Assembly: GCA_029449235.1 (NCBI GenBank)
Contig: JANATG010000006.1
Location: 434,001 to 498,000, forward strand
DNA: 64,000 nt
Source: Linnemannia schmuckeri
Lineage: Eukaryota > Mortierellomycota > Mortierellomycetes > Mortierellales > Mortierellaceae
Direction: 5' to 3'
Part shown: piece by piece, positions 57,671 through 64,000 of the stretch
How the letters are laid out: the number at the start of each line of letters is the position of its first letter
How positions within the stretch are numbered: the stretch's first letter is position 1
The notes under the pieces: generated by a model
Seen by the model: the letters and a program-made list of their open reading frames with translations, nothing else
The model's database searches: none
What the model was told of the DNA's origin: nothing
Program-made: the position numbers and the translations under genes

Positions 57671-60096
57671 ATGAGTCTCCAGGTCAACTTCACAACACAC
57701 GGCCATGACCTCAAGGCCACCTATGAGTCCATCCTCAGACCTACAGACCCCAAAACCAGTAACAACTGGGCAATGTTCGGCTACGACAAAGGCACCAACG
57801 ACCTCAAGGTCCTCGGACAGGGCGACGGTGGACTTGAGGAATTAGAAGACGAATTCATGGACGGAAAGATTCAGTACGCCTTTGCGCGCATCATCGACCC
57901 TAACACCGAGCTCAACAAGTTCATCCTCATCGCCTGGGTAACTTTTCTTTTTTTCTTTTTTTCTTTTTTTTTTTTTTTTTTTTTGGCTTTTTGCCATGTC
58001 AACCATTGGCTTTTTTTCTTACTGACACAACCAATTGTCTTCGTTAATAGTGCGGTGATGGTGTACCAGAGTCAAAGAAGGGTCTGTTCAACTCGCACTT
58101 GACCGACGTGTCCAACTTCTTGAAGGCAAGTGGAAAACAAAGAAAACCAACAGTCGAGATATATCCTCTGTGTGTAAAAAGAGCGATTGAAAAAAATGTC
58201 AAAATGGTCTTCTATCATTTCTATTAACAGCATTCAAACTATTCTCGACTCGTTCATTCATTATACAGGGTTACCACCTGCAGATCAATGCCCGCTGTGA
58301 GGCCGATGTTACGCCGGCTCAGATCCTAAAGAGAGTTAATGAGGGCTCTGGCTCGAAATATTCAATCCACAAGGAGACCTATGAGCAGGAACGGATCCGT
58401 CCTCTTCAGTCTGCATACAAAAAGACAGAGATTCCAGACATTGCTGCCATGCAGCGCAATCCCACCAAGCCCGAGCCTGCCCCCAAAGTAAAAGCCTCAG
58501 TTTTAACTTTTTATCTTGTCTACCATCGTCAACTGTTTTAAAGAACCATTTTCTAATCAATGCACACGCTTATTTTTGAAATTGTACATCTCATTACAGT
58601 ATGGTGTTGCAAAGACGTTCGGATCTACACCCTCGACCCCCCTTCCTACGACGACAGCAGCTTCTTCGCCTGCTGTGGCACGCTCATGGAATGCACCTGT
58701 TGTCAACACTCCTCCCCCGGTCTCTGCTGTCAAACCCGTTGAGCGCACATGGAAGTCTTCTGGAGCTTCGTCTTACTCTGGCACCGTGCCGGGAGTGACT
58801 TTCAACAAGATTGCACCCCCAAGCTCTCTTCTCAACTATGGTAACAGTAATACCACCACTAACAGCAGTAGCAATAGCCATGTATCCTCTACCATCCCAG
58901 CTACTCGAAACGACCCCACCATGAACAAGGCTCAGCAGATGCGTTTGGAGCGTGAGGCTCGCGAGAAGGAGGAGAGGGAACGCATTAAGCGCGAGATTGA
59001 GGCAAGCGAGGCCAGAGATCGTCAAGCACAGGGACAGTCCAATGCATTCAAGGAAGCTGAGGAAAAGCGTCTTCAGGAGGAGCAGCGCCAACGTGAGCAG
59101 CGTGAACAGGAGGAGCGTCAGAGATCTCAGGACCGTGCTCGTGAAGAGCGCGAGGCTCGCGAGAAGGAGGAGCGCGCAAGAGCCGATGCTGAGGACGCTG
59201 CTCGGCTTGCACGAGAGGAAATAAAGGCTCGTGAGCAGGCTGCCCAGGAAGAGGACCAGAAGAGACAAAAAGAGCAGCAGCAGCGTCAACGTGAGAAAGA
59301 AGAGAAGGAGGCAGCAGAAAAGCGCGCCAAGCAGCAGCGTGAGGAGGAAGAGAAGAAAGCTGAGGAGGAAGAGAGACGTCGTCAGGAGGAAGAAGAGAGA
59401 GAGCGTGCTGCACAGGCCGCTGCTGCTGCTGTTCCGGCAACTGCTCAGGTTGCTACCCCTTCTCAGGTGTCTCATGCTGGTCATGAGGCCGCTCCTGACT
59501 CTGTCTCTGCCGTTGTGTTGTACTCTTACGAACAGGCCGAGGAGAACGAGATGTCACTGATCGAGGGCGAAGTCGTTGTGAATGTCACGGAGCTGGATGT
59601 CGGCTGGTGGAGTGGTGAAAGTGCTGACGGAACCCGCAGTGGACTTTTCCCTGCCAATTACGTTGAGGTTATTGAGAACACACAGGACCATGCTGCTACT
59701 GCCCCTGCTGCAGCTCACTACGAGGAGGAGGATCATGCTGCTCACTATGTGGATGCCCCTGCTTCTAACGGACACGCTCATGCTGAGGCTGCTGCTACTG
59801 CTGCTGCATCTACAGGACCTTCTGCTGTTGCATTGTACGATTACGCGGCAGGCGAGCCTAACGAGTTGTCGTTTGCAGAGGGCGATGTGATCACTGATAT
59901 TGAATTTGTGACTGATGACTGGTGGAATGGTACCTCTAACGGCGCCTCAGGACTCTTCCCTTGTAAGTATCTGTGTCTGTCGTATATTCCTGTCTCTTTT
60001 GGTGTACATGCTTGCGTTCTAGTATCTGATTTACTCATCCTTCTATCACTTTTGTTTTTCAACTCTTTAGCAAACTATGTTGAAATGTATCAGTGA
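57671..60096 (+). CDS. ABP1: Actin-binding protein ABP1 (drebrin-like)
   Basis: Links actin patches to endocytosis and Arp2/3 activation. Five exons in phase: 57671-57937, 58051-58125, 58269-58487, 58600-59962, 60071-60096; 649 residues. An N-terminal ADF-H domain (about 1-135: WAMFGYDKGTNDLKVLGQGD, NKFILIAWCGDGVPESKKGL, FLKGYHLQINARCEADVTP) is followed by a Pro/Ser linker and a 130-residue E/R/K-rich charged coiled coil (about 285-440). Two SH3 domains close the protein: AVVLYSYEQAEENEMSLIEG with GWWSGESADGTRSGLFPANY (about 490-545) and AVALYDYAAGEPNELSFAEG with DWWNGTSNGASGLFPSNYVE (about 595-649). Fungal Abp1 often has one SH3; two occur in several filamentous fungi. The intron after 58125 starts GCAAGT, a GC-AG intron. 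Confidence 0.95.
58126..58268 (+). other. GC-AG intron of ABP1
   Basis: The exon ends AAG and the intron begins GCAAGT, then ends TTATACAG before GGTTACCACCTG. This junction keeps the ADF-H domain in frame (SNFLK joined to GYHLQINARC). AAG|GCAAGT is the consensus of the rare GC-AG class still spliced by the major spliceosome. Confidence 0.8.
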
Positions 60097-60195
60097 AATA
60101 ATAATTGTTACGCCACCAAAATAAAATAGAGATTTGTTTATAAAAATGGCAGTGTTTTTTTGCTTCTTTTTTCTTCACCACACTTGAGCACTATC

Positions 60196-62004
60196 ATGAT
60201 CAATATCGCAGACTTCTTTCCAGCACACACACAGAGGCACCTTACAGACCATGAGCAGGCTCAAATCGACTCTTACGTCGTCGGATCAGGTGTCTTGCTA
60301 CTCAACCTCCCTTTACGGTACACCTTTCTTCTTGTGTTCTAGCTTTCATTTTTTTTTTTTTTTTTTTTTTTTTTTTGTTGGCGGCAACTACAGCAACAAG
60401 ATTCTGACGTCCGTAACTAAGACGACCCCACCTTCTTCTTGTTTTTGATAGATATATATTCGAGTACGCCATAAACCACCTTCAGAGAAGTGACAGTAAC
60501 ATTGACAGCAACAGCAATGGCAACACAAGGGCGGTCTTGATCGTGACAGACTCACGAGTGACTCTACAAGAGTCCTTGCGTAGGGAACGACAAGTGTGCA
60601 AGGACCTCTATTCTTTTTCCACCTCCTTTGGTTCAAGTCACCACTTTCAGGATGGAGACAGGAGCGGTATGAACCCTTGGGACCATTTGTGGCCTCCTCC
60701 TCGCCCTCCACCTCCAGATGAGTACAGCACCGAAACGCCACCTTCTTCACCAACCATAACACCATCGATCCCATTAGTAGAGCATCAGCAAAGAAGCAAG
60801 GAGTCAACGTCGTCGTTTAGACCGGATCTGTGGGCAAGGATCCAGATCCGATACGCGCCCACGATCCGACATATCATGTCCTTATTCCGGTGTCTGCATC
60901 TCAATCCTGGGTCGACTCAGGGCAAGACCTTTGGTGGTGGGGATATTCCAGAGTTCGTTGTGCCGTCATCTCCAATTGCCACCACTACAGCAGAGGGAGG
61001 AAGATCGGTGACACAGCCAACGTTAGTGATCTTGCTGGGCTGTTTTGGTCATGATCACAGTCTGGAGACCAGACGGTTCTCGATGCTGGATATCGTGCCT
61101 GCCTTTGCGGGTCTTCGGGCGTTTGATGAGACAGAGTATTTGGTCGAGAAGTCCGAGAAGGGGGATGAATCCATGAGCCGGGTGAGTCACAGAAGTGGTG
61201 CTGGGAGGAGTTCTGGTGCTGGTGTGAGGGTGGGCGGGTTGGAGGATGTAGTAGAGGCTTTTGAGGGTGGTGGCGATGGTGGTGGAAAGCAGAAGGAGGG
61301 AGAAGAGGAACTGGATGCAAAAGAGTCGGAAGAAATAGAGTACACAGAGTACATTCGGACGGTGGCCAACACTATGGCAGAAATCAAGGATAGTCTTGCC
61401 TGGCTCGAGCGTTCCTCGTAAGCTATCATTTCTTACATGCCAAATTTTTTACGACAATGGTTGCGAACCTCTTTTATTCAATCCAGAAAGTCTGACCATT
61501 TGATGGGATCGATTGATTTTTGGTAGGGGGCGAAAGCCACAGCTGTTGATTGTCGAGGATACAGGACAAGGCCACTCAGATTCTTCGCAACTGCAGGGGT
61601 CGTCTAGATCTACGACCACTCGACAACAACAACTGCAGCAACAGCAGCAGGAGACGATGATGATGCCGACAGTCCGCGAGCTGTGGTTACAGACCGCCAT
61701 GGGATTCTGGGTAGATGCCTTCGTCAAGATAGAGCTGTGGTTGTCACCCGCTATTCAACAACAACAACAGCAGCAAGAACGGAAGAGGGAGTCGTACAGG
61801 CTCTGGGTCCGAACACAGGATAGCCTCAGTGCTGCGTTCACAACAGCAGCAACAACAGCGTTGCAGTCAACGTGGGCAGAGGAAGGTAGCCCATTCGGTG
61901 CAAGTGCAGGTGCACCTACTGCTGCTTCAATGGGAGCTGTCCTGGGAGTCCAATGGCGCTTTGATAGCATGGGCGAACGTATCCACTTTGAAATTGTGCC
62001 GTGA
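60196..62004 (+). CDS. Uncharacterised protein, possibly RecA-like (SWSAP1-like)
   Basis: Three exons in phase: 60196-60317, 60452-61417, 61527-62004; 521 residues. I do not firmly recognise it. Strand-like hydrophobic segments alternate with disordered inserts: VGSGVLLLNLPLRYIFEYAI (about 30-49), RAVLIVTDSRVTLQESL, WARIQIRYAPTIRHIMSLFR, QPTLVILLGCFGH, then TMAEIKDSLAWLE, RKPQLLIVEDTGQG and a C-terminal GVQWRFDSMGERIHFEIV. The order of elements, the YAPT(I)xxIMxLFxxLH helix and the closing beta hairpin resemble RecA-fold Shu-complex proteins such as SWSAP1, but no Walker A (GxxxxGK[ST]) exists. Inserts are Ser/Thr-, Glu- and Gln-rich. It begins only 99 bp after ABP1 and converges on ADI1. Confidence 0.55.
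60349..60376. repeat. T28 homopolymer in intron
   Basis: Pure T run in intron 1 of the SWSAP1-like gene. Confidence 0.9.
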
Positions 62005-62252
62005 AGAAATACAAAACAATCTCCTCCCTTGCGATCCAACAGCGAAGGCAAATACCTATGTTTCCTTTTTTTTTTTATTAGTTTGACTCCAGAAGATGAT
62101 AAGTTTGGCGGGGGTAAAATGGGTTCCTGGGTAGTCATTTGTTTGTCTTTGTTGCATTGAACTCCAAAGTTTCCTGTAAAGTTAATTGCTGTCCTATATT
62201 CGCAAGTTACTGAAAGAAAGTGTCGTCGCTTCGTGTCAATCCTGCGATTTTC

Positions 62253-63592
62253 TTAGTTGGCCTCAATGGCTTCAAGGTATGCCTTGCGGTAAGGATTCTC
62301 ATCACAGGGACCTAAAACATACACGAAAAATCGATCGAAGAGACAAGACACACACAGATAAAATAAGAGCACCGAGATGAGAAATGTCAGTCCTGTACAT
62401 TGACAGCCAATCCAATGCTTGCATGACGACATATGATCCCAAAATGAGCATTCTTCTTTCTCACTTACGGTTGAGAGGGGTCCAGACAGGGTCTTCCTTG
62501 AAGAGACGCATGGCCTTGAGGTAGTTGTTGGTGTCGAGGGTGAAGCGGTGGTAGATTCCAGCGGGCTATTGAAGAGATACCGTACAATGAGTGTTAGTAG
62601 TGTCAATAGGCGAAAAAGTGAGAGAACTGTGTATGTAGACTATCCAAAGATATGTTGACTACTTACCAAGACGATCAAGTCTCCGGCCTCAACCTTGATT
62701 CTGACCCAACGATCCTGCTTATCTATATTGCATTGACAAATGTAAAAACGTATTTGACAAGTAAGTAAAAAAACAAACTTGAACGCGGCAAAGAGCCCGG
62801 AAGTCATAAAATAACCATGCAAATAATTGCTATGTGCGTCAACTTCCTGCTGTTAATAAGTATTGTAAGGTGTTTTTTTACCTCTAATGTCAAAGTATCC
62901 AGTTCCCTCCAAGATGGCGCGAATCTCCTCATCCTCGTGCAAGTGCCTAAAAGTCAGAACGGATAAAAAACGCCAACGGCGATGAGAAGTTAGTTTCTCA
63001 TTTCTCTTTGCGCAGTAGTGCCCTACGCCTTGTTGGTAATCCTGCATGAATAGATGTTTTTCCGACACTTTTTTCTTCTTGCTCTTCCAATACTGGCAAT
63101 AAGAAAATATAGAAAGTCCTGCTAGACTTACTCGGCAAAGAAAGTCTTGATCTTGGCGTCGAACAACTCGCCCAAACCTTCCTTGGAGACGGTAATCTGG
63201 AAGATTGATTTAGACAACAACAAAGTGTGGGGAGAAGGGTATGTTAGATACAAACACAGATTTCTCAGAACTGTGGGGTATGTGGTCTGGGGGGGCCAAG
63301 GGTCTCCATCTTCCAACAAACGGACTAGTCCCCTTCAAACTAATACAACACTTCCAAAAAAAAAAAAAAAAAAAAAAGAGTCCAAAACAAGTGTGTTGCG
63401 CACCTGGTCGCGGTTCTTGTAGTTGCGGTCTGCGCAGATCTTATCAATCTGCTCCTCAAAGTTCTCGTCCTTGAGTCTCCAGTAGAGGACACCGGAGGCC
63501 CCAAGCTCCTCGACCGAGACAGGAACCGAGGGGTTCTGCTCGTGGGGCTCTCTGCAGTCGGTGTCGAGGTTGTCGTAAAGGTAGGCACGCAT
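62253..63592 (-). CDS. ADI1: Acireductone dioxygenase (methionine salvage)
   Basis: Converts 1,2-dihydroxy-3-keto-5-methylthiopentene to 4-methylthio-2-oxobutanoate plus formate, the last oxygen-dependent step of the methionine salvage cycle; cytosol or nucleus. Six minus-strand exons in phase: 63404-63592, 63132-63196, 62882-62946, 62667-62722, 62469-62565, 62253-62311; 176 residues, the usual size of this cupin. The metal site is HLHEDEEIR (H86, H88, E92) with the fourth ligand in GIYHRFTLDT; RVKVEAGDLIVLPAG-like RIKVEAGDLIVLPAGIYHRF and AMRLFKEDPVWTPLNRPCDE are diagnostic. The start MRAYLYDNLDTDCREPHE is the first ATG in frame. A Cbf1-type CACGTGAT is 235 bp upstream. Confidence 0.95.
63356..63377. 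repeat. A22 homopolymer in ADI1 intron 1
   Basis: Pure A run on the plus strand (T22 in the transcript) about 25 bases inside the first intron of ADI1. Confidence 0.9.
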
Positions 63593-64000
63593 TGTTGTTT
63601 GTAGCTGTAGTTGCGTTTATGCGTTGAGCGAGTGAATGAGGCCGAAGGAGAAAGGAAAGAGAAAAGAGAGAAGAGAGAAGAGAGAAAAGAAAATGTGTAA
63701 TGTGTGAGAATCAGAAAGAAGAATTGAATGAGGGAGCACTTTACTTTTTTTTCTTTCTTGCAATTACGGAAGTGCTTGAACGTCGTCCACTTGTAGGTAT
63801 TTGCATTTATAGAATCTATCAAGATGCACGTGATATGCCACGTTTTACTTTATTCCATATAGTCAAGGTGAAAAGAAGTTGGCATCAACCTTTTCGGAAA
63901 ACATAAAAGCAAAGAGCTGGACAACGAGAGCAACGACACGCCCGTTTTGTTGTTTGTGAACAAGTGGGGAAAACAACTTTTGACGGTTGGGGAAGCGAGT
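63593..64000. promoter_or_regulatory. ADI1 promoter region to window end
   Basis: About 400 bp. The AG-rich stretch at 63640-63700 is a CT-rich leader on the ADI1 strand. The CACGTGAT element lies at 63827-63834. No further gene is seen before the window ends. Confidence 0.55.
63827..63834. promoter_or_regulatory. Cbf1-type E-box CACGTGAT upstream of ADI1
   Basis: CACGTGAT matches the Cbf1 consensus RTCACGTG (read on the other strand). In yeasts Cbf1 with Met4/Met28 drives sulphur and methionine genes. It lies about 235 bp upstream of the ADI1 start, a common distance; function here is inferred from the product's role in methionine salvage. Confidence 0.5.

Noticed and set aside
58684..59484. 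266-codon leucine-rich minus-strand frame
   Set aside because: Antisense of the E/R/K-rich coiled coil of ABP1; composition is explained by the plus-strand gene.
1..64000. CRISPR arrays, rRNA genes, tRNA genes, operons, prophage
   Set aside because: None seen. Repeats are microsatellites, no tRNA cloverleaf was recognised by eye, and the gene structure is eukaryotic. A tRNAscan-SE run would settle the tRNA question.

Overview
The window reads as nuclear DNA of a filamentous, early-diverging fungus. Genes are split by short GT-AG introns (about 50-250 bp), intergenic gaps are usually 100-800 bp, long A/T homopolymers sit in introns and spacers, and both strands carry genes. A fungal DUF1769 protein, a MULE-type transposase relic, an F-box protein relic and a degenerate Zn2Cys6 regulator fit Mortierellomycotina (Mortierella/Linnemannia-like); the phylum and genus are an inference, not a measurement. 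Exon joins below were made by eye, and every joined CDS keeps one frame to its stop (the internal stops of the pseudogenes are noted).

Layout. 0-15 kb: cytosolic Xaa-Pro aminopeptidase (+), a large single-pass membrane protein of unknown role (+), a two-module AAA ATPase with a degraded first module (+), tRNA-splicing endonuclease subunit SEN54 (-), and a REEP/YOP1-like TB2/DP1 protein with a very long disordered tail (+). 15-17.3 kb: farnesyl diphosphate synthase (-). 18-21.4 kb: a Mutator-like (MULE) transposase gene with SWIM finger and two in-frame stops (-). 21.5-30.6 kb: BRO1/ALIX-type ESCRT protein (-), DUF1769 protein (+), membrane-anchored cysteine synthase-like enzyme (-), OXLD1-type mitochondrial protein (+). 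31.4-37.2 kb: dienelactone hydrolase, UBLCP1-type phosphatase and endonuclease III (NTH1), all +. 37.5-42.8 kb: a degenerate block with an F-box pseudogene (-) and a Zn2Cys6 transcription-factor pseudogene (+), followed by 2.4 kb without a convincing gene. 45-53.4 kb: a receptor-like transmembrane pseudokinase and a 1,656-residue DExH RNA helicase with dsRNA-binding repeats (both +). 53.7-56.6 kb: SPX-RING E3 ligase (-). 57.6-63.6 kb: actin-binding protein ABP1 (+), an uncharacterised, possibly RecA-like/SWSAP1-like protein (+) and acireductone dioxygenase ADI1 (-).

The genes do not form one pathway; this is ordinary housekeeping chromosome with one transposon relic and one decayed stretch. 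I did not find a clear new multi-gene system. The best candidates for something undescribed are the transmembrane pseudokinase, the AAA ATPase with a non-catalytic first module, the TB2/DP1 protein with its roughly 900-residue tail, and the SWSAP1-like protein lacking a Walker A motif.
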